DNA of 64,000 bases. Origin: Clusia tigrina. Taxonomy: Eukaryota > Arthropoda > Insecta > Diptera > Clusiidae. The position numbers were made by a program, and so were the translations under genes. Below, piece after piece: positions 51,901-63,800 of this stretch. Where the stretch lies: assembly GCA_920105625.2 (NCBI GenBank), contig OV050030.1, forward strand, positions 213,822,325 to 213,886,324. Reading direction: 5' to 3'. The notes beneath the pieces were generated by a model that saw only the letters and a program-made list of their open reading frames with translations, was not told the DNA's origin and did not search any database. Positions within the stretch are counted from its first letter, which is position 1, and each line of letters starts with the position of its first letter.

Positions 51901-52532
51901 TACTGGAGCGTCATAAAACCTTGAAATTTTGTGATAATAAAGTACTCGAGACTCTTATCAATTTAAGCTATCGCTCATAGTTATGCTACCCTTGAGTTCC
52001 AAATCAAACACTGATAAACCTTCAAATGGCTCTAACTTCTGTACAGTGCGTCCTACACCTATCAAAGTTTGCAACAATCAAATGCTTGCAACTTTTTACT
52101 GGAGCATCATAAAACCTTGAAACTTGGTGACAATGAACTACTCGAGCCTCTTATCAATTTAAGCTATCGCTCATAGCTATGCTACCCTTGAATCCCAAAT
52201 CAAACACTGATAAAACTTCAAATGGCCCTAACTTCTATACGGCGCGTCCTATACCCATCAAAGTTTGTAACAATCAAATGTTTGTAACTTTTTACGGGAG
52301 GGTCATAAAATCTTGAAATTTTGTAACAATAAAGTACTCGAGCTACTTGTCAATTTAAGCTATCACTCATAGCTATGCTACCCTTGAGTCCCAAATCAAC
52401 CACTGCTAAAACTTCAAATGGCCCTAACGGTGCGTCATATACCTATCAAAGTTTGCAACAATCAAATGCTTGTAACTTTTTACTGGAGCTTAATAAAATC
52501 TTGAAATTTTGTGACAATAAAGTACTCGAGAC
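47281..52532 (+). repeat. Tandem 27-monomer unit T1 (about 5,252 bp)
   Basis: The unit starts at TCTTGTCAATTTAAGTTATC after AGTACTCGAGAC. It matches the following 5.25 kb at an offset of 5,252 bp, falling to 5,251 after a 1-bp loss at about 55,044 (AAATTTGGTGAC versus AAATTTGTGAC). I saw only a handful of differences, such as TACAGTGCG versus TACGGTGCG (about 49,710) and CATAGGTATG versus CATAGCTATG (about 50,803). End of T1 equals start of T2. Confidence 0.92.
51434..51685 (-). other. Antisense 83-codon open frame (not a gene)
   Basis: The frame exists because CTTGTCAATTT has changed to CTTGTGAATTT, which removes a TGA on the minus strand. The same change explains minus-strand frames at 39765, 46183, 56685, 58440, 60773 and 62528, all of which are block copies of one another. 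The single substitution, plus later block amplification, fully explains the apparent conservation. Confidence 0.87.
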
Positions 52533-55500
52533 TCTTGTCAATTTAAGTTATCGCTCATAGTTATGCTACCCATGAGTTCCAAATCAAACACCGATAAACC
52601 TTCAAATGGCTCTAACTTCTGTACAGTGCGTCCTACACCAATCAAAGTTTGCAACAATCGAATGCTTGCATTTTTTTACTGGAGCGTCATAAAACCTTGA
52701 AATTTGGTGACAATAAAGTACTCGAGCCTCTTATCAATTTAAGCTATCGCTCATTGCTATGCTACCCTTGAGTCAAAAATCAAACACTGATAAATTTTCA
52801 AATGGCCCTAACTTCTATACGGTGCATCCTACATCCACCAAAGTTTTCAACATTCAAATGCTTGTAACTTCTTACTGGAGAGTCATAAAATCTTGAAATT
52901 TGTGACAATAAAGTACTCGAGCCTCTTATCAATTTAAGCTATCGCTCATAGCTATACTACCCTTGAGACCCAAATCAAACACTGATAAATTTTCAAATGG
53001 CCCTAACTTGTATACGGAGCGTCCTACACCTATTAAACTTTGCCACATTCAAATGCTTGTAACTTTTTACTGGAGCGTCATAAAATCTTGAAATTTTGTG
53101 ACAATAAAGTACTCGAGCCTCTTGTCAATTTAAGCTATCACTCATAGCTATGCTACCCTTGAGTCCCAATTCAAACACTGATAAAACTTCAAAAGGCCCT
53201 AACTTCTATACGGTGCATCCTACACCTATCAAAGTTTTCAACATTCAAATGCTTGTAACTTCTTACTGGAGAGTCATAAAATCTGGAAATTTGTGACAAT
53301 AAAGTGCTCGAGCCTCTTATCAATTTAAGCTATCGCTCATAGCTATACTACCCTTGATACCCAAATCAAACACTGATAAAACTTCAAATGGCCCAAACTT
53401 CTATACGCTGCGTCCTGTACCTATCAAAGTTTGCAACAATCAAATGCTTGTAACTTTTTACTGGAGCATAATAAAATCTTGAAATTTTGTGACAATAAAG
53501 TACTCCAGACTCTTGTCAATTTAAGCTATCGCTCATAGTTATGCTACCCATGAGTTCCAAATCAAACACCGATAAACCTTCAAATGGCTCTAACTTCTGT
53601 ACAGTGCGTCCTACACCTATCAAAGTTTGCAACAATCAAATGCTTGCAACTTTTTAGTGGAACGTCATAAAACCTTGAAATTTGGTGACAATAAAGTACT
53701 CGAGCCTCTTATCAATTTAAGCTATCGCTCATAGCTATGCTACCCTTGAGTTCCAAATCAAACACTGATACATTTTCAAATGGCCCTAATATCTATACGG
53801 TGCGTCCTACACATTTTAAACTTTGTCACATTCAAATGTTTGTAACTTTTTACTGGAGCTTCATAAAATCTTGAAATTTTGTGACAATAAAGTACTCGAG
53901 CCTCTTGTCAATTTAAGTTATCGCTCATAGCTATGCTACATTTGAGTCCCAAATCAAACACTGATAAAAATTCAAATGGCCCTAACTTCTATACGGTGCG
54001 TCCTATACCCATCAAAGTTTGTAACAATCAAATGCTTGTAACTTTTTACTGGAGCGTCATAAAATCTTGAAATTTTGTGACAATAAAGTACTCGAGCCTC
54101 TTGTCAATTTAAGCTATCACTCATAGCTATGCTACCCTTGAGTCCCAAATCAAATACTGATAAAACTTCAAATGGCTCTAACTTCTATACGGTGCATCCT
54201 ACACCTATTAAAGTTTTCAACATTCAAATGCTTGTAACTTCTTACTGGAGAGTCATAAAATCTTGAAATTTTGTGACAATAAAGTACTCGAGCCTCTTAT
54301 CAATATAAGCTATCGCTCAGCTATGCTACCCTTGAGTCCCAAATCAAACACTGATAAAACTTCAAATGGCCCTAACTTCTATACGGTGCGTCCTAAACCT
54401 ATCAAAATTTGCAAGAATCAAATGCTTGTAACTTTTTACTGGAGCGTCATAAAACCTTGAAATTTGGTGGCAATAAAGTACTCGAGCCTCTTATCAATTC
54501 ATGCTATCGCTCATAGCTATGCTACCCTTGAGTCCCAAATCAAACACTGATAAAACTTCAAATGGCTCTAACTTCTATACGGTGCATCCTACACCTATTA
54601 AAGTTTTCAACATTCAAATGCTTGTAACTTCTTACTGGAGAGTCGTAAAGTCTTGAAATTTGTGACAATAAAGTACTCGAGCCTCTTGTAAAGTTAAGCA
54701 ATCGCCCATAGCTATGCCACCCTTGAGTCCCAAAACAACCACTGCTAAAACTTCAAATGGCCCTAACGGTGCGTCCTACACCTATCAAAGTTTGCAACAA
54801 TCAAATGCTTGCAACTTTTCACTAGAGCGTCATAAAACCTTGAAATTTGGTGTCAATAAAGTACTCGAACCTCTTATCAATTTAAGCTATCGCTCATAGC
54901 TATGCTATATTTGAGTCCCAAATCAAACACCGATAAAACTTCAAATGGCCCTAACTTCTATACGGTGCGTCCTACACCTATCAAAGTTTGCAACAATCAA
55001 ATGCTTGTAACTTTTTACTGGAGCGTCATAAAACCTTGAAATTTGTGACAATAAAGTACTCGAGCCTCTTATCAATTTAAGCTATCGCTCATTGCTATGC
55101 TACCCTTGAGTCCCAAATCAAACACTGATAAAACTTCAAATGGCCCAAACTTCTATACGCTGCGTCCTGTACCTATCAAAGTTTGTAACAATCAAATGCT
55201 TGTAACTTTTTACTGGAGCGTCATAAAATCTTGAAATTTGTGACAATAAAGTACTCGAGCCTCTTGTAAAGTTAAGCAATCGCTCATAGCTATGCAACAA
55301 TGGATTCCCAAATCAACCACTGCTAAAACTTTAAATGACCCTAATGGTGCGTCCTATACCTATCAAAGTTTGTAACAATCAAATGTTTGTAACTTTTTAC
55401 TGGAGCGGCATAAAATCTTGAAATTTTGTGACAATAAAGTACTCGAGCCTCTTGTCAATTTAAGCTATCGCTCATAGTTATGCTACCCTTGAGCTCCAAA

Positions 55501-57781
55501 TCAAACACTGATAAACCTTCAAATGGCTCTAACTTCTGTAGAGTGCGTCCTACACCTATCAAAGTTTGCAACAATCAAATGCTTGCAACTTTTTACTGGA
55601 GCGTCATAAAACCTTTAAATTTGGTGACAATGAAGTACTCGAGCCTCTTATCAATTTAAGCTATCACTCATAGCTATGCTATCCTTGATTCCCAAATCAA
55701 CCACTGCTAAAACTTCAAATGGCCCTAACGGTGCGTCATATACCTATCAAAGTCTGCAACAATCAAGTGCTTGTAACTTTTTACTGGAGCGTCATAAAAT
55801 CTGGAAATTTTGTGACAATAAAGTACTCGAGCCTCTTATCAATTTAAGCTATCGCTCATAGTTTTGCTACCCTTGAGTTCCAAATCAAACACGTAAAAAA
55901 CTTCAAATGGCCCTAACATCTATACGGTGCGTCCCACACCTATAAAAGTTTGCAGCAATCAATTGCTTGCAACTTTTTACGGGAGCGTCATAAAACCTTG
56001 AAATTTTGTGACAATAAAGTACTCGTGCCTCTTATCAATTTAAGCTATCGCTCATAGCTATGCTACCCTTGAGTCCCAAATCAAACACTGATAAAACTTC
56101 AAATGGCCCTAACTTCTATATGGTGCGTCCTACACCCATCAAAGTTTGCAACAATCAAATGCTTGTAACTTTTTACTAGAGCGTCATAAAACCTTGAAAT
56201 TTTGTGACAATAAAGTACTCGAGCCTCTTATCAATTCAAGCTATCGATCATAGCTATGCTACCCTTGAATCCCAAATCAAACACTGATAAAACTTCAAAT
56301 GGCCCTAACTTCTATACGGTGCATCCTCCACCTATTAAAGTTTTCAACATTCAAATGCTTGTAACTTCTTACTGGAGAGTCATAAAATCTTGAAATTTTG
56401 TGACAATAAAGTACTCGAGCCTCTTATCAATATAAGCTATCGCTCAGCTATGCTACCCTTGAGTCCCAAATCAAACACTGATAAAACTTCAAATGGCCCT
56501 AACTTCTATACGGTGCGTCCTAAACCTATCAAAATTTGCAAGAATCAAATGCTTGTAACTTTTTACTGGAGCGTCATAAAACCTTGAAATTTGGTGGCAA
56601 TAAAGTACTCGAGCCTCTTATCAATTCATGCTATCGCTCATAGCTATGCTACCCTTGAGTCCCAAATCAAACACTGATAAAACTTCAAATGGCCCTAATT
56701 TCTATACGGTGCGTCCTATACATTTTAAACTTTGCTACATTCAAATGCTTGTAACTTTTTACTGGAGCGTCATAAAATCTTGAAATCTTGTGACAATAAA
56801 GTACTCGAGTCTCTTGTGAATTTAAGCTATCGCTCATAGCTATGCTACCCTTGAGTCCCAAATCAAACACTGATAAAACTTCAAATGGCCCTAACTCATG
56901 TACGGTGCGTCCAATACCCACCAAAGTTTGTAACAATCAAATGTTTGTAACTTTTTAATGGAGGGTCATAAAATCTTGAAATTTTGTGACAATAAAGTAC
57001 TCGAGCCTCTTGTCAATTTAAGCTATCACTCATAGCTATGCTACCCTTGAGTCCCAAATCAAACACTGATAAAAATTCAAATGGCCCTAACTTCTATACG
57101 GCGCATCCTCCACCTATCAAAGTTTTCAACATTCAAATGCTTTTAACTTTTTACTGGAGCGTCATAAAACCTTGAAATTTTGTGACAATAAAGTACTCGA
57201 GACTCTTGTCAATTTAAGCTATCGCTCATAGTTATGCTACCCTTGAGTTCCAAATCAAACACTGATAAACCTTCAAATGGCTCTAACTTCTGTACAGTGC
57301 GTCCTACACCTATCAAAGTTTGCAACAATCAAATGCTTGCAACTTTTTACTGGAGCATCATAAAACCTTGAAACTTGGTGACAATGAACTACTCGAGCCT
57401 CTTATCAATTTAAGCTATCGCTCATAGCTATGCTACCCTTGAATCCCAAATCAAACACTGATAAAACTTCAAATGGCCCTAACTTCTATACGGCGCGTCC
57501 TATACCCATCAAAGTTTGTAACAATCAAATGTTTGTAACTTTTTACGGGAGGGTCATAAAATCTTGAAATTTTGTAACAATAAAGTACTCGAGCTACTTG
57601 TCAATTTAAGCTATCACTCATAGCTATGCTACCCTTGAGTCCCAAATCAACCACTGCTAAAACTTCAAATGGCCCTAACGGTGCGTCATATACCTATCAA
57701 AGTTTGCAACAATCAAATGCTTGTAACTTTTTACTGGAGCTTAATAAAATCTTGAAATTTTGTGACAATAAAGTACTCGAG
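52533..57781 (+). repeat. Tandem 27-monomer unit T2 (about 5,251 bp)
   Basis: This copy holds type F monomers at 54714, 55676 and 57626, matching 49462, 50425 and 52375. Similarity to T1 stops near 57,780, where T1 reads CTCGAGACTCTTGTC and T2 reads CTCGAGCCTCTTGTC: the T1 version is the hybrid made by the crossover. Private changes include CTCGTGCCTC at about 56,023. Confidence 0.92.
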
Positions 57782-60700
57782 CCTCTTGTCAATTTAAGCT
57801 ATCACTCATAGTTATGCTACCCATGAGTTCCAAATCAAACACCGATAAACCTTCAAATGGCTCTAATTTCTGTACAGTGCGTCCTACACATTTTAAACTT
57901 TGCCACATTCAAATGCTTGTAACTTTTTACTGGAGCGTCATAAAATCTTGAAATTTTCTGACAATAAAGTACTCGAGCCTCTTGTCAATTTAAGCTATCA
58001 CTCATAGCTATGCTACCCTTGAGTCCCAAATCAAACACTGATAAAATTTCAAATGGCCCTAACTTCTATACGGTGCATCCTACACCTATCAAAGTTTTCA
58101 ACATTCAAATGCATGTAACTTCTTACTGGAGAGTCATAAAATCTTGAAATTTGTGACAATAAAGTACTCGAGCCTCTTATCAATTTAAGCTATCGCTCAT
58201 AGCTATACTACCCTTGATACCCAAATCAAACACTGATAAAACTTCAAATGGCCCAAACTTCTATACGCTGCGTCCTGTACCTATCAAAGTTTGCAACAAT
58301 CAAATGCTTGTAACTTTTTACTGGTGCATAATAAAATCTTGAAATTTTGTGACAATAAAGTACTCCAGACTCTTGTCAATTTAAGCTATCGCTCATAGTT
58401 ATTCTACCCATGAGTTCCAAATCAAACACCGATAAACCTTCAAATGGCTCTAACTTCTGTACAGTGCGTCCTACACCTATCAAAGTTTGCCACATTTAAA
58501 TGCTTGCAACTTTTTACTGGAGCGTCATAAAATCTTGAAATTTTGTGACAATAAAGTACTCGAGCCTCTTGTGAATTTAAGCTATCGCTCATAGCTATGC
58601 TACCCTTGAGTCCCAAATCAAACACTGCTAAAACTTCAAATGGCCCTAACGGTGCCTCATATACCTATCAAAGTTTGCAACAATCAAGTGCTTGTCACTT
58701 TTTACTGGAGCGTCATAAAATCTTGAAATTTTGTGACAATAAAGTACTCGAGCCTCTTATCAATTTAAGCTATCGCTCATAGCTATGCTACCCTTGAGTC
58801 CCAAATCAAACACTGATAAAACTTCAAATGGCCCTAACTTCTATACGGTGCGTCCTACACCTATCAAAGTTTGCAACAATCAAATGCTTGCAAATTTTTA
58901 CTGGATTGTCATAAAACCTTGAAATTTGGTGACAATAAAGTACTCGAGCCTCTTATCCATTCAAGCTATCGCTCATAGCTATGCTACCCTTGAGTCCCAA
59001 CTCAAACACTGATAAATTTTCAAATGGCCCTAACTTGTATACGGAGCGTCCTACACCTATTAAACTTTGCCACATTCAAATGCTTGTAACTTTTTACTGG
59101 AGCGTCATAAAATCTTGAAATTTTGTGACAATAAAGTACTCGAGCCTCTTGTCAATTTAAGCTATCACTCATAGCTATGCTACCCTTGAGTCCCAATTCA
59201 AACACTGATAAAACTTCAAATGGCCCTAACTTCTATACGGTGCATCCTACAACTATCAAAGTTTTCAACATTCAAATGCTTGTAACTTCTTACTGGAGAG
59301 TCATAAAATCTTGAAATTTGTGACAATAAAGTACTCGAGCCTCTTATCAATTTAAGCTATCGCTCTTAGCTATGCTACCCTTGAGACCCAAACCAAACAC
59401 TGATAAAACTTCAAATGGCCCAAACTTCTATACGGTGCGTCCTATACCTATCAAAGTTTGTAAAAATCAAATGCTTGTAACTTTTTACTGGAGCATCATA
59501 AAATCTTGAAATTTTGTGACAATAAAGTACTCGAGACTCTTGTCAATTTAAGTTATCGCTCATAGTTATGCTACCCATGAGTTCCAAATCAAACACCGAT
59601 AAACCTTCAAATGGCTCTAACTTCTGTACAGTGCGTCCTACACCAATCAAAGTTTGCAACAATCGAATGCTTGCATTTTTTTACTGGAGCGTCATAAAAC
59701 CTTGAAATTTGGTGACAATAAAGTACTCGAGCCTCTTATCAATTTAAGCTATCGCTCATTGCTATGCTACCCTTGAGTCCCAAATCAAACACTGATAAAT
59801 TTTCAAATGGCCCTAACTTCTATACGGTGCATCCTACACCCACCAAAGTTTTCAACATTCAAATGCTTGTAACTTCTTACTGGAGAGTCATAAAATCTTG
59901 AAATTTGTGACAATAAAGTACTCGAGCCTCTTATCAATTTAAGCTATCGCTCATAGCTATACTACCCTTGAGACCCAAATCAAACACTGATAAAACTTCA
60001 AATGGCCCAAACTTCTATACGCTGCGTCCTGTACCTATCAAAGTTTGTAACAATCAAATGCTTGTAACTTTTTACTGGAGCGTCATAAAATCTTGAAATT
60101 TGTGACAATAAAGTACTCGAGCCTCTTGTAAAGTTAAGCAATCGCTCATAGCTATGCAACAATGGATTCCCAAATCAACCACTGCTAAAACTTTAAATGA
60201 CCCTAATGGTGCGTCCTATACCTATCAAAGTTTGTAACAATCAAATGCTTGTAACTTTTTACTGGAGCGGCATAAAATCTTGAAATTTTGTGACAATAAA
60301 GTACTCGAGCCTCTTGTCAATTTAAGCTATCGCTCATAGTTATGCTACCCTTGAGCTCCAAATCAAACGTGTAAAAAACTTCAAATGGCCCTAACTTCTA
60401 TACGGTGCGTCCCACACCTATAAAAGTTTGCAGCAATCAATTGCTTGCAACTTTTTACGGGAGCGTCATAAAACCTTGAAATTTTGTGACAATAAAGTAC
60501 TCGAACCTCTTATCAATTTAAGCTATCGCTCATAGGTATGCTACCCTTGAGTCCCAAATCAAACACTGATAAAACTTCAAATGGCCCTAACTTCTATATG
60601 GTGCGTCCTACACCCATCAAAGTTTGCAACAATCAAATGCTTGTAACTTTTTACTAGAGCGTCATAAAACCTTGAAATTTTGTGACAATAAAGTACTCGA

Positions 60701-60852
60701 GCCTCTTATCAATTCAAGCTATCGATCATAGCTATGCTACCCTTGAATCCCAAATCAAACATTGATAAAACTTCAAATGGCCCTAACTTCTATACGGTGC
60801 ATCCTCCACCTATTAAAGTTTTCAACATTCAAATGCTTGTAACTTCTTACTG
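56765..60852 (+). repeat. Tandem 21-monomer unit U1 (4,088 bp)
   Basis: The unit begins at the CTGGAGCGTCATAAAATC / TGAAATCTTGTG stretch and repeats at +4,088 bp (57626 to 61714, 58597 to 62685). It is a mosaic: 57.3-58.48 kb matches 37.3-38.47 kb, 58.49-59.98 kb matches 46.23-47.72 kb (offset 12,257), and 59.98-60.37 kb matches 43.06-43.45 kb. It overlaps the end of T2, so it formed after T2. Confidence 0.9.
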
Positions 60853-63800
60853 GAGCGTCATAAAATCTTGAAATCTTGTGACAATAAAGTACTCGAGTCT
60901 CTTGTGAATTTAAGCTATCGCTCATAGCTATGCTACCCTTGAGTCCCAAATCAAACACTGATAAAACTTCAAATGGCCCTAACTCATGTACGGTGCGTCC
61001 AATACCCACCAAAGTTTGTAACAATCAAATGTTTGTAACTTTTTAATGGAGGGTCATAAAATCTTGAAATTTTGTGACAATAAAGTACTCGAGCCTCTTG
61101 TCAATTTAAGCTATCACTCATAGCTATGCTACCCTTGAGTCCCAAATCAAACACTGATAAAAATTCAAATGGCCCTAACTTCTATACGGCGCATCCTCCA
61201 CCTATCAAAGTTTTCAACATTCAAATGCTTTTAACTTTTTACTGGAGCGTCATAAAACCTTGAAATTTTGTGATAATAAAGTACTCGAGACTCTTGTCAA
61301 TTTAAGCTATCGCTCATAGTTATGCTACCCTTGAGTTCCAAATCAAACACTGATAAACCTTCAAATGGCTCTAACTTCTGTACAGTGCGTCCTACACCTA
61401 TCAAAGTTTGCAACAATCAAATGCTTGCAACTTTTTACTGGAGCATCATAAAACCTTGAAACTTGGTGACAATGAACTACTCGAGCCTCTTATCAATTTA
61501 AGCTATCGCTCATAGCTATGCTACCCTTGAATCCCAAATCAAACACTGATAAAACTTCAAATGGCCCTAACTTCTATACGGCGCGTCCTATACCCATCAA
61601 AGTTTGTAACAATCAAATGTTTGTAACTTTTTACGGGAGGGTCATAAAATCTTGAAATTTTGTAACAATAAAGTACTCGAGCTACTTGTCAATTTAAGCT
61701 ATCACTCATAGCTATGCTACCCTTGAGTCCCAAATCAACCACTGCTAAAACTTCAAATGGCCCTAACGGTGCGTCATATACCTATCAAAGTTTGCAACAA
61801 TCAAATGCTTGTAACTTTTTACTGGAGCGTCATAAAACCTTGAAATTTTGTGACAATAAAGTACTCGAGCCTCTTGTCAATTTAAGCTATCACTCATAGT
61901 TATGCTACCCATGAGTTCCAAATCAAACACCGATAAACCTTCAAATGGCTCTAATTTCTGTACAGTGCGTCCTACACATTTTAAACTTTTCCACATTCAA
62001 ATGCTTGTAACTTTTTACTGGAGCGTCATAAAATCTTGAAATTTTCTGACAATAAAGTACTCGAGCCTCTTGTCAATTTAAGCTATCACTCATAGCTATG
62101 CTACCCTTGAGTCCCAAATCAAACACTGATAAAATTTCAAATGGCCCTAACTTCTATACGGTGCATCCTACACCTATCAAAGTTTTCAACATTCAAATGC
62201 ATGTAACTTCTTACTGGAGAGTCATAAAATCTTGAAATTTGTGACAATAAAGTACTCGAGCCTCTTATCAATTTAAGCTATCGCTCATAGCTATACTACC
62301 CTTGATACCCAAATCAAACACTGATAAAACTTCAAATGGCCCAAACTTCTATACGCTGCGTCCTGTACCTATCAAAGTTTGCAACAATCAAATGCTTGTA
62401 ACTTTTTACTGGTGCATAATAAAATCTTGAAATTTTGTGACAATAAAGTACTCCAGACTCTTGTCAATTTAAGCTATCGCTCATAGTTATTCTACCCATG
62501 AGTTCCAAATCAAACACCGATAAACCTTCAAATGGCTCTAACTTCTGTACAGTGCGTCCTACACCTATCAAAGTTTGCCACATTTAAATGCTTGCAACTT
62601 TTTACTGGAGCGTCATAAAATCTTGAAATTTTGTGACAATAAAGTACTCGAGCCTCTTGTGAATTTAAGCTATCGCTCATAGCTATGCTACCCTTGAGTC
62701 CCAAATCAAACACTGCTAAAACTTCAAATGGCCCTAACGGTGCCTCATATACCTATCAAAGTTTGCAACAATCAAGTGCTTGTCACTTTTTACTGGAGCG
62801 TCATAAAATCTTGAAATTTTGTGACAATAAAGTACTCGAGCCTCTTATCAATTTAAGCTATCGCTCATAGCTATGCTACCCTTGAGTCCCAAATCAAACA
62901 CTGATAAAACTTCAAATGGCCCTAACTTCTATACGGTGCGTCCTACACCTATCAAAGTTTGCAACAATCAAATGCTTGCAAATTTTTACTGGATTGTCAT
63001 AAAACCTTGAAATTTGGTGACAATAAAGTACTCGAGCCTCTTATCCATTCAAGCTATCGCTCATAGCTATGCTACCCTTGAGTCCCAACTCAAACACTGA
63101 TAAATTTTCAAATGGCCCTAACTTGTATACGGAGCGTCCTACACCTATTAAACTTTGCCACATTCAAATGCTTGTAACTTTTTACTGGAGCGTCATAAAA
63201 TCTTGAAATTTTGTGACAATAAAGTACTCGAGCCTCTTGTCAATTTAAGCTATCACTCATAGCTATGCTACCCTTGAGTCCCAATTCAAACACTGATAAA
63301 ACTTCAAATGGCCCTAACTTCTATACGGTGCATCCTACAACTATCAAAGTTTTCAACATTCAAATGCTTGTAACTTCTTACTGGAGAGTCATAAAATCTT
63401 GAAATTTGTGACAATAAAGTACTCGAGCCTCTTATCAATTTAAGCTATCGCTCTTAGCTATGCTACCCTTGAGACCCAAACCAAACACTGATAAAACTTC
63501 AAATGGCCCAAACTTCTATACGGTGCGTCCTATACCTATCAAAGTTTGTAAAAATCAAATGCTTGTAACTTTTTACTGGAGCATCATAAAATCTTGAAAT
63601 TTTGTGACAATAAAGTACTCGAGACTCTTGTCAATTTAAGTTATCGCTCATAGTTATGCTACCCATGAGTTCCAAATCAAACACCGATAAACCTTCAAAT
63701 GGCTCTAACTTCTGTACAGTGCGTCCTACACCAATCAAAGTTTGCAACAATCGAATGCTTGCATTTTTTTACTGGAGCGTCATAAAACCTTGAAATTTGG

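Noticed and set aside
39765..62713. Minus-strand open frames of 61 and 83 codons
   Set aside because: One substitution (GTCAATTT to GTGAATTT) removes a TGA stop on the minus strand, and the rest is block copying.
1317..62870. Dozens of similar 61-codon open frames, which look like a conserved small-protein family
   Set aside because: They follow from the 8-bp deletion in one monomer class and are copied by array amplification. Changes fall at all codon positions, neighbouring monomers are frameshifted at will, and no promoter or domain is seen.
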